Assembly: GCF_019203965.1 (NCBI RefSeq)
Contig: NZ_CP076448.1
Coordinates: 2,619,001 to 2,683,000 of the forward strand
Source: Elioraea tepida
GTDB lineage: Bacteria; Pseudomonadota; Alphaproteobacteria; Acetobacterales; Acetobacteraceae
DNA: 64,000 nt
Direction: 5' to 3'
Positions 35,701 through 44,599 of the stretch are shown piece after piece. Numbering within the stretch: position 1 is the first letter of the stretch; each line of letters opens with the position of its first letter. The notes below the pieces were generated by a model, which saw only the letters and a program-made list of their open reading frames with translations, did not search any database and was not told the origin of the DNA. Made by a program: the position numbers and the translations under genes.

Positions 35701-36918
35701 TCAGGGGCGGGCGAGCACGAATCGGCCGACATCGGTCCAGCCGGCGCGGAAGCCTGTCTCGCAGTAGCAGAGATAATATTCCCAAAGGCGCTTGAAGCGC
35801 TCGCCGTAGCCGAGCGGCGCGAGGCGTGGCCAAGCGTCCTGGAAACGCGCATTCCACTGACGGAGCGTTTCGGCGTAGGACTGACCAAACCACGCCTCCG
35901 ACTGCCATATGAGGCCGGCTCGGCTCGTCTCCTCGCGCAGTCGCGCCGGCGAGGGCAGCATACCACCGGGGAAGACGTAGCGCTGGATGAAGTCAGCCGA
36001 GCGGCGATACGTTTCGAAATACCTGTCTGCGATCGTGATGATCTGCAGGCCGGCGCGGCCGCCGGGAGTGAGGCGATCACGGAGCGCAGCGAAGAACGGC
36101 GCCCAGTAGGCTTCGCCGACCGCCTCGAACATCTCGACCGAGGCGACCCGGTCAAAGCGCTCTTTCACGTCGCGCCAGTCCTGAAGCCTGATCTCGACGC
36201 GATCGGCGAGACCTGCCTTGGAAATGCGCGCCATCGCGTAGGCATGCTGCTCGCGCGAAAGCGTGAGCGCGACGACACGCGCACCGAAATCGCGTGCCGC
36301 CGTCTCCGCGAGATAACCCCAGCCGCAGCCGATCTCGAGCAGGCTGTGCCCCGGGCGAAGATCGATTGCGGCGAGCAGGTTACGCACCTTGCGAGCCTGG
36401 GCCTCTTCGAGCGTTTCATTCGAGGCAGCAAACTCGGCCGACGAGTACGTCATCGACGGGTCGAGCCACGCGGCATAGAACTCGTTGCCAAGGTCATAGT
36501 GCGCAGCGATGTTCCGTCGCGCGCCGCGGCGCGTGTTTGGGCGGAGCGCGTGGAGAATTCGCGACACCAGGCGGACGAGGGCGTTGCCGCGCAGTACAGC
36601 ATCCCACTCTTCCTCGTTCGCTACCGCCAACCCCATCACTGCCCTGAGATCGGGAGAGGACCAGTCACCGTCCAGGTAAGCCTCAGCCCAGCCGAGGCTC
36701 CCGCCAAGCGCAAATCGTCTGATCGCGCGCGGCGAGTGGAGGATCACCTCGGCGCAGGGACCAGGACCGTGGCCGCCGAAACAATGGACGGAGCCATCGG
36801 GGAGTGTGAGCTTGAGATGACCTGCCCTGACAAGGCCCGCAAGCCGAAGCGCGAGGCGGAAGCGCCTGTCCTGTCGCAGAGTGTGATGGGTGGTGAGGCT
36901 GGTTCCGAGGCCGTGCAT
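35701..36918 (-). CDS. cfa: Cyclopropane-fatty-acyl-phospholipid synthase-like methyltransferase
   Basis: The 405-residue SAM-dependent methyltransferase is related to CFA synthase. The N-terminal lipid-binding part ends near HYDLGNEFYAAWLDPSMTYS, a hallmark of the family. The SAM motif is LLEIGCGWGYLAETAARD, followed by EMFEAVGEAYW and FIQRYVFPGGMLPSPARLRE. It would modify unsaturated acyl chains of phospholipids. Relatives in the same setting (photolyase, DUF1365, FAD oxidoreductase) may instead act in methylated or furan fatty-acid synthesis. The start at 36918 is 12 bp after DUF1365. Confidence 0.9.
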   Translation of the reverse strand: MHGLGTSLTTHHTLRQDRRFRLALRLAGLVRAGHLKLTLPDGSVHCFGGHGPGPCAEVILHSPRAIRRFALGGSLGWAEAYLDGDWSSPDLRAVMGLAVANEEEWDAVLRGNALVRLVSRILHALRPNTRRGARRNIAAHYDLGNEFYAAWLDPSMTYSSAEFAASNETLEEAQARKVRNLLAAIDLRPGHSLLEIGCGWGYLAETAARDFGARVVALTLSREQHAYAMARISKAGLADRVEIRLQDWRDVKERFDRVASVEMFEAVGEAYWAPFFAALRDRLTPGGRAGLQIITIADRYFETYRRSADFIQRYVFPGGMLPSPARLREETSRAGLIWQSEAWFGQSYAETLRQWNARFQDAWPRLAPLGYGERFKRLWEYYLCYCETGFRAGWTDVGRFVLARP

Positions 36919-36930
36919 GCGTTGTGCCCG

Positions 36931-37710
36931 TTAGGCGGCGGCGGATACAGGCGGATCAGGCGGAGCTGGGCGCGCGTGGAAACGTGCTCCCTTGCGCCAG
37001 AGCTTCAACGCTTCCCAATGGATCGCGGCAATGGTCTTCACGGTCACGAACGGCAGGGTCAACAACGCAGCAGCGAGAGCTCGATCGGTCATTGCGACAC
37101 CGCGGCCGTTCATCGTAGCCGTAAGCAACAGGGCACCCGCGCAGTCTTCCTGCTCGATCGCGATGGCGAAGCGTTCGCCCGGCACGCTGAGACTGAACCT
37201 GTAGCGGCAGTCCATACCGAAGAATGGGGAAACATGGAGAAGCTTGCCGGCACAGTGCCGCCATGGCGCATCGCCATCGAGCCGGGCAAGATAACTGTGC
37301 TGGTCTCCAAAGGTGTTCTTCACCTCATAGAGCACGGCCCCGGGGGTTCCATCACTCCTATCACAAAAATAGATGGAAATCGGGTTGAACACGTATCCCG
37401 CGACGCGAGGCATGGCGAGAAGGCGGATGCGGGCGGCACAGTCGTCAAGCCCATGGCGGGCGAGCGCCGCCTCGACCCAAGGCCGGAGGGGAGAGCCGTC
37501 GCGCGCACCATGGTCACGACATCGAAAGGATACCAGTCCAGGCGACTCGGCTGTCATTAGCCGCGACTGCGCCGCGACCTCCTCGATCCGGTCGATATCG
37601 ATCAGGAGCGTCCAGATGCGGTATTCGAAGCGGTGATGGAAAGGCTGGTGCCTCGCATGCATGACGCGCATGCGGTACAGGACGGCCGGCGTCTCCGAAA
37701 GCGCACTCAT
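36931..37710 (-). CDS. DUF1365 family protein
   Basis: The 259-residue protein has the DUF1365 hallmarks VLYRMRVMHARHQPFHHRFE at the N-terminus, LLAMPRVAGYVFNPISIYFC in the middle and KLLHVSPFFGMDCRYRFSLS after it. The family is nearly always found with a CFA-synthase-like methyltransferase and an FAD oxidoreductase, as here, and is thought to act on lipids. Biochemical function is unsettled. The ATG overlaps the stop of the FAD gene (ATGA at 37707-37710). Confidence 0.88.
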   Translation of the reverse strand: MSALSETPAVLYRMRVMHARHQPFHHRFEYRIWTLLIDIDRIEEVAAQSRLMTAESPGLVSFRCRDHGARDGSPLRPWVEAALARHGLDDCAARIRLLAMPRVAGYVFNPISIYFCDRSDGTPGAVLYEVKNTFGDQHSYLARLDGDAPWRHCAGKLLHVSPFFGMDCRYRFSLSVPGERFAIAIEQEDCAGALLLTATMNGRGVAMTDRALAAALLTLPFVTVKTIAAIHWEALKLWRKGARFHARPAPPDPPVSAAA

Positions 37711-39017
37711 GCGGCCCGATCGAGTGCCGCCTCGACCCAGGGGGGGGAGACGCCGAAGCCGCGCGCAACAGAGACTGCCGAAGCAATTCCATCCTCGTGG
37801 AAGCCGTACCCTGTCCAGGCGCCGCAGAACCAGGTGTTGCGATCGCCCTGCAGCGATGGCAGTGCTCCCTGGGCAGCGATCATTGCGGCATCGTAGCAGG
37901 GGTGCCGATATGTCTTCTCAAGGATCACCCGGGAGGGATCAGGCTCGCGCAGCGGGTTCAGCGTCACGAACAGAGGTTCAGGTGTGGCGAGGTTCTGCAG
38001 CCTGTTCATCCAGTAGGTCACCGAGACTTCTCGGCCATGATCGCGCCGGTCGCGCGCGAGATAGTTCCAAGATGACCACACGCGCTTGCGTCTGGGCATC
38101 AGCCGAGCGTCGGTATGGAGCACCATGCGGTTCGCCTGAGTGCGCACGGCGCCGAGGATGGAGCGCTCGCGCGGCGATGCATCCGCAAGCAGCCGAAGCG
38201 CTTGGTCGCCATGAGTGGCAATCACCACCGCATCGTGTCCACTGACGGTGCCGTCGGCGAGGTGGATCGACACCCCATTGGGGCGACGCAGCACGGCTTG
38301 GACTGGCACGCCTTTGTGCACGGAGGTCGCGAGATCGGCCTCCATGCGGCCGACGTAGGTGCGCGAGCCACCGGTTACCGTCCGCCAGACAGGCCGTCCG
38401 GAAAGGCGGAGGAGGCCGTGATTGACAAAGAAGCGAATGAAGATTTTTGCAGGGAACTCGTACATGGCGCTGACTGAGGCTGACCAGATCGCCGCTCCCA
38501 TTGGCAGGATATGGTCCTCGATGAAACCCGGGCCGTAGCGGTTGCGATCGAGATACTCGCCGAGGGTTGGATCGTCGTCACTGCAAAGAAGCTTTGGCGC
38601 TTCACGGTAGAAGCGCATCACGTCGCGCAGCATGGCGAGGAAACGTGGGCGGGCGATATTGCGTTTCTGGGCGAAAAGCTGGGGAATCGATCCGCCACCG
38701 TACTCGAGCCTGCCCCCGCCGATCGAGACCCCGAAGCTCATATCGGAGCGTTCCGTTGCAACTCCGAGATGGCGGAACAGGGCGGTAAGATGTGGATAGT
38801 TCACGGTATTGTAGACGATGAAACCAGTATCCACAGCTATATCTTGCCCGCCCAGCCGTATGACCTGCGTATCAGCATGGCCTCCGAGCCGATGTTCTGC
38901 CTCGTAGAGAGTTACCGTGCAGTACTCTCGCAGAAACCAAGCAACCGAAAGCCCGGGAATGCCGGCACCGATCACAGCGACCGAACGTCGCCGCCCCGCT
39001 CCCCATACACCATCCAT
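37707..39017 (-). CDS. FAD-dependent oxidoreductase (amine-oxidase-like)
   Basis: The 436-residue flavoprotein has an N-terminal Rossmann motif (VAVIGAGIPGLSVAWFLREY, then YEAEHRLGGHADT). An FAD-binding C-terminal segment is WFCGAWTGYGFHEDGIASAV. This group accompanies DUF1365 and CFA-like genes, where it may desaturate or otherwise oxidise modified fatty acids. It begins directly after the photolyase stop with no gap, so translation is coupled. Confidence 0.88.
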   Translation of the reverse strand: MDGVWGAGRRRSVAVIGAGIPGLSVAWFLREYCTVTLYEAEHRLGGHADTQVIRLGGQDIAVDTGFIVYNTVNYPHLTALFRHLGVATERSDMSFGVSIGGGRLEYGGGSIPQLFAQKRNIARPRFLAMLRDVMRFYREAPKLLCSDDDPTLGEYLDRNRYGPGFIEDHILPMGAAIWSASVSAMYEFPAKIFIRFFVNHGLLRLSGRPVWRTVTGGSRTYVGRMEADLATSVHKGVPVQAVLRRPNGVSIHLADGTVSGHDAVVIATHGDQALRLLADASPRERSILGAVRTQANRMVLHTDARLMPRRKRVWSSWNYLARDRRDHGREVSVTYWMNRLQNLATPEPLFVTLNPLREPDPSRVILEKTYRHPCYDAAMIAAQGALPSLQGDRNTWFCGAWTGYGFHEDGIASAVSVARGFGVSPPWVEAALDRAA

Positions 39018-40475
39018 TCAGGCAGCTCCCTTCTCGGCGGAGATAGCCTCGAGCGCTGCAAGAGCGCGAGCGCGCGCTTCAGCATGCTCGACGATCGGTA
39101 GAGGGTAGGTTCGCCCGAGAACGACGCCAGCCTCCGCAAGCACAAGTGGCGACGCTTCCCAAGGCCGATGGATCAGGGCGGCTGGAAGTCGTGCGAGTTC
39201 AGGGACCCAGCGGCGAACGTACGCTCCTTGGGGATCGAACTTCTCGCCCTGGAGAACCGGATTGAAAATCCGGAAATAGGGAGCGGCATCTGCGCCACAG
39301 CCGGCAACCCATTGCCAGGAGGCGCTGTTGGCAGCGAGGTCCGCGTCGACCAGCGTATCCCAGAACCACGCCTCTCCTTCCTGCCAAGGGATCAAGAGAT
39401 GCTTGATGAGGAAGGATGCAGTGATCATTCGCACCCGGTTATGCATCCAACCTGTGTGCCAAAGTTCCCGCATGCCGGCATCGACGATCGGATAGCCTGT
39501 GCGCCCACGCTGCCATGCCTTCAGAGCGACCGGATCGTTCCGCCATGGGAAGCGAGAGAAAATCGGCTTGAGCGGCACGTGTGGCATTTCGGGCCGGTGC
39601 CAAAGCAGATGATAACTGAACTCCCGCCAGATCAGCTCCTTCAGAAAACTCTCGGTCGGCACTGCGTGGGCGGCGCCGGCCGCAAGAGCCGAGTGCCAGA
39701 CCTCTGAGGGAGAGATCTCACCCCAGTGAAGGTACGGCGAGAGGCCGGATGTGCCGGGAACGTCAGGGCGGTTGCGGAGCGTGTCGTAGCGGGGGAGTGC
39801 CTCACGGAGGAACCGCTCAAGGCGTGCCGCTGCTCCCGCTTCGCCTGGCCGCCACGTGGTTTGCAGCCCGCCGGCCCAGTCAGGTTTGCTCGGAAGGAGC
39901 CGCCAAGCCTCAAGCCGGTCGGAGGCCGGCACATGGTTGGGCGGGATGAGCCGCGCAGGCGCCGGCTTCGGCTGCGGCGGGGGTGCGGCGTTGAAGCAGG
40001 CGCGGCTGAACGGGGTGTAGACGCCGTACGAACCGCCCGTCCTTGTTCTGATGTCCCAGGGCTCGAACAACAGGGCTGTCCTGGCTCCCTCGATCCTCAC
40101 CCCGCGCGCTGCAAGTGCGGCGGCTACGGCTTTGTCGCGCTCGCGCGCCCATGGCTCATACATCCGTCCAGCGAACACTGCCTGTGCGCCCACCTCCTCA
40201 ACGATCGCTGGTATGAGTTGACGGCTATCGCCGCGTCGAAGCACGAGCGGCAGCCCGCGCGACCGGAGCGCGTCAGCGAGCGCGACGAGGCTGTGGTGAA
40301 GCCACCAGCGCGACGCGCCCCCGGGCGCCCAGGCGCCGGCCGAGGCATCGTCGAAGACGAATACAGGCAGCACAGGCGCACCTGTCGCCGCAGCGGCCGC
40401 CAAAGCCGCATTGTCCCCAAGCCGGAGGTCCTGGCGGACCCACCAGATCACCGGTGCCCCGGTGGCCTTCTCCAT
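39018..40475 (-). CDS. phr: Deoxyribodipyrimidine photolyase
   Basis: The 485-residue class I photolyase/cryptochrome family protein repairs UV-induced pyrimidine dimers using blue light. The N-terminal antenna domain starts VIWWVRQDLRLGDNAALAAA. The FAD domain carries GLSPYLHWGEISPSEVWHSA, then KAWQRGRTGYPIVDAGMREL, WMHNRVRMITASFLIKHLL and SWQWVAGCGADAAPYFRIFN. These match DNA photolyases, not cryptochromes. It is the first gene of the leftward operon, and its promoter lies in the 170 bp shared with the divergent paiB-like gene. Confidence 0.95.
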   Translation of the reverse strand: MEKATGAPVIWWVRQDLRLGDNAALAAAAATGAPVLPVFVFDDASAGAWAPGGASRWWLHHSLVALADALRSRGLPLVLRRGDSRQLIPAIVEEVGAQAVFAGRMYEPWARERDKAVAAALAARGVRIEGARTALLFEPWDIRTRTGGSYGVYTPFSRACFNAAPPPQPKPAPARLIPPNHVPASDRLEAWRLLPSKPDWAGGLQTTWRPGEAGAAARLERFLREALPRYDTLRNRPDVPGTSGLSPYLHWGEISPSEVWHSALAAGAAHAVPTESFLKELIWREFSYHLLWHRPEMPHVPLKPIFSRFPWRNDPVALKAWQRGRTGYPIVDAGMRELWHTGWMHNRVRMITASFLIKHLLIPWQEGEAWFWDTLVDADLAANSASWQWVAGCGADAAPYFRIFNPVLQGEKFDPQGAYVRRWVPELARLPAALIHRPWEASPLVLAEAGVVLGRTYPLPIVEHAEARARALAALEAISAEKGAA

Positions 40476-40518
40476 GCGCCAAACGCCTCGCCTGCCCTTT
40501 CAATGCCTCGGCGCACCC

Positions 40519-40533
40519 GGCCGTGACACGGCC
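40519..40533. promoter_or_regulatory. Perfect 15-bp palindrome in the phr/paiB intergenic region
   Basis: GGCCGTGACACGGCC has 7-bp arms around one central base. It lies 44 bp upstream of the photolyase start and about 116 bp from the PaiB-like start. It could be an operator for either gene or an incidental GC-rich hairpin. No T-run follows on either strand, so it is not a simple terminator. Confidence 0.4.
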
Positions 40534-40648
40534 AAATCGCCTCTCCCGTGACCTCGATATGGGAGGATCGCGGGTTTTGCCAGACCCTGATGCTGTCCCG
40601 CAGCGGCCGGGCTGGACAAACAAGCGCGTGACCCCCCGACCATGGGAT

Positions 40649-41260
40649 GTGTACGCGCCTCCCTCCTTCCGAATCACCGATCGCCACCGGCTGCGGGCCC
40701 TGGCCTCTGGGATCAGCCTCGCCACGCTCGTGATCAATGGCGCCGAGGGACCGGTCGCGGCGCATCTGCCGCTCGTGTTCGAGGGCGAGGCGCTGATCGG
40801 ACATCTCGCCCGGGCAAACCCGCTCGCGAGGCTGCTCATGCCCGATGCGCCGGCACTCGCGGTGTTCGTCGGTCCCTCTGTCTATGTCACGCGGTCCTGG
40901 TATCCCTCGAAGCGTGAGCACGGCCAGGTTGTGCCGACATGGAACTACCTCGCGGTGGAGGCTCGCGGCCCGTTCGTGCCGGTGACGGACCCGGAGGAGC
41001 TCCTGAACATTGTTCGCCGGCTGACCGACTTCCTCGAGGGGGAGCGGGAGCAGCCCTGGGCCGTCGAGGATGCGCCGGCCGATTTCATCGCGAGCATGAT
41101 GGAGGCGATCATCGGGTTCCGCATTACGGTCACCGCGCTGGAGGGGACGGCGAAGCTGTCGCAGAACCGCCCTGAGGCCGATCGCGAAGGCGTTCGCGCC
41201 GGCCTCGCGTCCTCAGGTGACGCGGCTGCGGCGGCGCTTGCCTCGCTGATAGCGCGCTGA
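40649..41260 (+). CDS. paiB: PaiB-like FMN-binding protein
   Basis: The 203-residue protein matches the PaiB / FMN-binding negative transcriptional regulator family. The GTG at 40649 gives (M)YAPPSFRITDRHRLRALASG, the usual family start. Other features are HLPLVFEGEALIGHLARANP, VYVTRSWYPSKREHGQVVPT with WNYLAVEARG, and IIGFRITVTALEGTAKLSQN near the C-terminus. PaiB relatives have a split-barrel flavin-binding fold, and the Bacillus member was described as a repressor. No strong Shine-Dalgarno is seen. Confidence 0.88.
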   Translation: MYAPPSFRITDRHRLRALASGISLATLVINGAEGPVAAHLPLVFEGEALIGHLARANPLARLLMPDAPALAVFVGPSVYVTRSWYPSKREHGQVVPTWNYLAVEARGPFVPVTDPEELLNIVRRLTDFLEGEREQPWAVEDAPADFIASMMEAIIGFRITVTALEGTAKLSQNRPEADREGVRAGLASSGDAAAAALASLIAR

Positions 41261-41273
41261 CCCGCGCCACCCG

Positions 41274-41960
41274 TCAGGTTACCGGTTCCGCGGCGCGGAG
41301 CTGGCCGAGCGTGAAGCTGTAGAGGCGGTCGCGCCCTTGCAGAAACACGCGGCAGCCGCGTGGAAACAGTCGGGCGATCGCGGGGTCGCGTACATCGAGC
41401 CCCCCCGTGTAAGCGCCGAAGGCGGGAAGCATCAGCCTGCGCGCATCGGCCACGAAACAGGGGCGGGAGACAGGCTTGCCGCGCGTCGCGATGGTCGCCT
41501 TTGGGTGATGATGGCCGCAGATCTCTGGTGTGTCGCCACCTCCTTCATGGCGGAAGGCGATCGGGCCTTCGCGCCACTCCGCCGCGGCCTCGCCGGGCAG
41601 CGCCTGGGGCGGCGCCGGGTCATGGTTGCCCCGTACCCAGATGATTGGGACGGCGGAGGCAAGGGCACGCAAACGCTCGGCCTCGGGCGGGGGAAGCCGC
41701 GCGGGACCCTGACGGTCATGGAACGAGTCGCCGAGGGCGACGAGCCGCAGCGGCGCGTAGCGGCGGACCAGTGGGATCAACCGATCGAGCGTCGCGCGAC
41801 TGTCATACGGGGGCAGAAGGGCCCCTCTGGCGGCAAGGGCTGAGCCCTTCTCGAGATGTAGATCGGCGACAGCAAGGAGCCTTCGCGCCGGCCACCACAG
41901 GACGCCGCCAGGGTCCAGCATGAGCCGCTCTCCCGCGAGATGAACCGGCGCAGCGGTCAT
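41274..41960 (-). CDS. pdeM: Ligase-associated DNA-damage-response endonuclease PdeM
   Basis: The 228-residue metallophosphoesterase is of the PdeM type found next to Lhr-like helicases and ATP-dependent ligases. It shows the metal-binding motifs ADLHLEKGS, LRLVALGDSFHDRQG, IWVRGNHDPAPP and EICGHHHPKA. The proposed role is nuclease or phosphoesterase action during DNA repair. The ATG overlaps the helicase stop (ATGA). Confidence 0.92.
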   Translation of the reverse strand: MTAAPVHLAGERLMLDPGGVLWWPARRLLAVADLHLEKGSALAARGALLPPYDSRATLDRLIPLVRRYAPLRLVALGDSFHDRQGPARLPPPEAERLRALASAVPIIWVRGNHDPAPPQALPGEAAAEWREGPIAFRHEGGGDTPEICGHHHPKATIATRGKPVSRPCFVADARRLMLPAFGAYTGGLDVRDPAIARLFPRGCRVFLQGRDRLYSFTLGQLRAAEPVT

Positions 41961-44599
41961 TCGTCGATGGCAAGCTCGCCTTGGCGGCGGCTCCGGATGG
42001 TGGCGAGGGTCGCCCGCCCCTTGATGCCCAGCGCGCGGCCCCGAGCCTTTACGTCGCGTCGCGCATTCGCGCGGTGCAGCGGATGCATGCGAGGTTGCGG
42101 TGGCGGGCTTGCAGGCTCGGCCAAACCGAGCGCCTCGGCGATCAGCGCAGCCTCCTCGGCCTCGGCGAGCAGCGCCTCCTCGCCTTCGCCTGCGCGCACG
42201 CTTTCGCGTCCCACCTCGAGCAACACCGGCACCGCAAGCGGAGAAACGCGAGAGAGAGCCATGTGCACGATCCGACCCCTCACCCGTCGCAAAAGCCCCG
42301 CGACTCGTCCGACATCGACAAGCCCGCGAGCTGCTTCGGCGCGCGTCGCCCGCAGAAGCACATGGTTTGGCTCATGCTTGCGCAGCACGTCGTAGACGAG
42401 ATCGGTGTTCACGGTGAGTTGGCGCCGGCTCTTCTCCGCCCCCGGCGCATGACGATCGACCAGCCCGGCGATCACAGCCACCGTGCGGAACGTACGGCGG
42501 AGCATGGAGCTCTCCGCCATCCACTCCTCGAGATCGTCGCCGAGCATGTCCTCGTCGAACAGCTCGGCGACGCGGACAGGCTGGTGCGCCGACCAGATCG
42601 CCACGACGTAGTCGGTCGCGACAAAGCCCAGAGGCCCGAACCCTGCCCGCTCCATGCGCCGTGTCAGCAGCATCCCGAGCGTCTGATGCGCGTTCCGGCC
42701 CTCGAAGCAATAGGCGACGAGAAACCACTTGCCGCCACGCGGGAAGGTCTCCACGAGCAGGTCGTTACTCCCCGGCAGGTGCGAACGAGAGCGCTGGAGC
42801 CTCAGCCACGCGGCCACATCCTCTGGCAGATCATTCCAGCTCTCGGGGCGTTCAAGCATCGCGCGCACCCGGTCAGCGAGAGAGGTGGTGAGCGGCAGCC
42901 GACCGCCGGCGTAGGCGGGGACCTTTGGGTCCTCGCCCGAGGCCGGGCTGCACTCGACCGTCGTTTCCCGAAGCCGATCGAAGCGCAGCACGCGCCCTGC
43001 AAACAGGAACGTGTCACCAGGCTGCAGCATCGAGACGAAGTACTCCTCGATCTCGCCGAGCGGCGTACTGCCGACGCCGCGCCCGAGCCGGACCTTCAGA
43101 AGCGGGGCCTCGACGATCGTTCCGATGTTCATCCGGTACCGGCGTGCGACCGCGGCCGAGGCGACGTGAAACCTGCCTTCGGAATCGCGGAACAGACGCC
43201 GGTACCGCTCGTAGCCTGACAAGGCGTAGCCGCCATCGGCGACGAAGCGCAGGACATCGTCGAAATCCTGGCGGGGGAGGGTGGCGTAAGGTGCCGCGCG
43301 CTTCACCTCAGCGTAGAGATCATCGGCGCGGAACGGCGCAGCGCAGGCCATGCCGAGGACATGCTGAGCCAATACGTCGAGCCCGCCAGGCGGAGGCGGA
43401 TCGCCGTCGAGATCATGCGTGGCAACGCCCTCGACGGCGGCACGGCATTCGAGAACCTCGAAGCGGTTGGCCGGCACGAGCACGGCGCGCGACGCTTCGT
43501 TCCAGCGGTGGTTGGCGCGGCCGATGCGCTGCAGAAGCCGCGACACGCCTTTCGGCGCGCCGACGTGGATGACGAGATCGACATCGCCCCAGTCAATGCC
43601 AAGGTCGAGCGAGGAGGTCGCAACCACCGCCTTCAGCCGCCCCTCGGCCATGGCCGCCTCGACGCGCTCACGCTGCTCGCGCGCGAGACTGCCGTGATGC
43701 AAGGCGATCGGCAGCCCATCGTCGTTGAGCCGCCATAGAGCCTGAAACACAAGCTCGGCCTGGGCGCGCGTGTTCACGAAGACGATCGCTGTGCGCGCCG
43801 AACGGATCAGCCGGTAGATTTCGGGCGCGGCGAGCAGGCCCATGTGCCCGGACCAGGGAAGAGCGCCTTCCGGCACCAGCACGCGCACCTCCGGCTCAGC
43901 CCCGCGAGGCGCCTCGATCACCTCCACGTCGCCGCCATCTGCACGCCCATGGGCCGAGAGGAATGCGACGAGCGGGGCGCGGTGCGGCACGGTGGCGGAA
44001 AGGCCGACCCGGCGCGCCGCCGGCGCGATTGAGCCGAGCCGCGCGAGGCAGAGCGCCAGCTGGTCGCCCCGTTTCGTGCCGGCGAGCGCGTGGATCTCGT
44101 CCACCACCACCGCCTCGAGGCTACGAAACATGCTGAAGCTGTCGGGAAGCGACAGGAGGAGGGCGAGGCTCTCAGGCGTCGTGAGCAGGATATGGGGCGG
44201 TCGCTCGCGCTGGCGCCGCCGCGCTTCAGCACCCGTGTCACCGGTTCGTGTCTCGATCGCGATGTCAAGTCCCATGCCGCGAACCGGGGCGGTGAGGTTG
44301 CGGGCGATGTCTGCAGCGAGCGCCTTCAGCGGCGATACATAAAGGGTGTGCAGGCGTGGGGACGGATCACGCTCGAGGGCGGCGAGAGAGCCCAGAAAGC
44401 CAGCCAGCGTCTTGCCGGCTCCCGTCGGGGCAATCAGCAGGGTCGACCGGCCGGCCCGGGCGGTGGCGAGCATCGCCCACTGGTGCGGGTGCGGCGCCCA
44501 TCCGCGCGCCGCGAACCAGGCGGCCAAGGCGGGGGGCAGATCGGGTGTTCCTGTTGACGCCACGCTCCCGACTATAGTGACGAGTGTTGAGTACGCCAT
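41957..44599 (-). CDS. Ligase-associated Lhr-type DEXH helicase
   Basis: The helicase is about 880 residues. Motifs seen are Walker A LLIAPTGAGKTLAGFL, DEIH box AVVVDEIHALAGTKRG, VVATSSLDLGIDWGDVDLV and QRIGRANHRWNE. The C-terminal winged-helix and Lhr core domains follow. It would unwind or remodel damaged DNA together with PdeM, the exonuclease and the ligase. Two starts are possible: ATG at 44599 or GTG at 44563 (VASTGTPDLPPALAAWFAAR), which is closer to family starts. With the ATG the start codon shares bases with the divergent exonuclease ATG. Confidence 0.9.
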   Translation of the reverse strand: MAYSTLVTIVGSVASTGTPDLPPALAAWFAARGWAPHPHQWAMLATARAGRSTLLIAPTGAGKTLAGFLGSLAALERDPSPRLHTLYVSPLKALAADIARNLTAPVRGMGLDIAIETRTGDTGAEARRRQRERPPHILLTTPESLALLLSLPDSFSMFRSLEAVVVDEIHALAGTKRGDQLALCLARLGSIAPAARRVGLSATVPHRAPLVAFLSAHGRADGGDVEVIEAPRGAEPEVRVLVPEGALPWSGHMGLLAAPEIYRLIRSARTAIVFVNTRAQAELVFQALWRLNDDGLPIALHHGSLAREQRERVEAAMAEGRLKAVVATSSLDLGIDWGDVDLVIHVGAPKGVSRLLQRIGRANHRWNEASRAVLVPANRFEVLECRAAVEGVATHDLDGDPPPPGGLDVLAQHVLGMACAAPFRADDLYAEVKRAAPYATLPRQDFDDVLRFVADGGYALSGYERYRRLFRDSEGRFHVASAAVARRYRMNIGTIVEAPLLKVRLGRGVGSTPLGEIEEYFVSMLQPGDTFLFAGRVLRFDRLRETTVECSPASGEDPKVPAYAGGRLPLTTSLADRVRAMLERPESWNDLPEDVAAWLRLQRSRSHLPGSNDLLVETFPRGGKWFLVAYCFEGRNAHQTLGMLLTRRMERAGFGPLGFVATDYVVAIWSAHQPVRVAELFDEDMLGDDLEEWMAESSMLRRTFRTVAVIAGLVDRHAPGAEKSRRQLTVNTDLVYDVLRKHEPNHVLLRATRAEAARGLVDVGRVAGLLRRVRGRIVHMALSRVSPLAVPVLLEVGRESVRAGEGEEALLAEAEEAALIAEALGLAEPASPPPQPRMHPLHRANARRDVKARGRALGIKGRATLATIRSRRQGELAIDE

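Noticed and set aside
35680-37560. A 626-codon open frame on the plus strand
   Set aside because: It runs antisense to the CFA-like and DUF1365 genes, both clear family members.
40519-40533. GGCCGTGACACGGCC as a terminator
   Set aside because: No T-run follows on either strand and it lies between two divergent starts, so a terminator makes no sense there. It is kept only as a possible operator.
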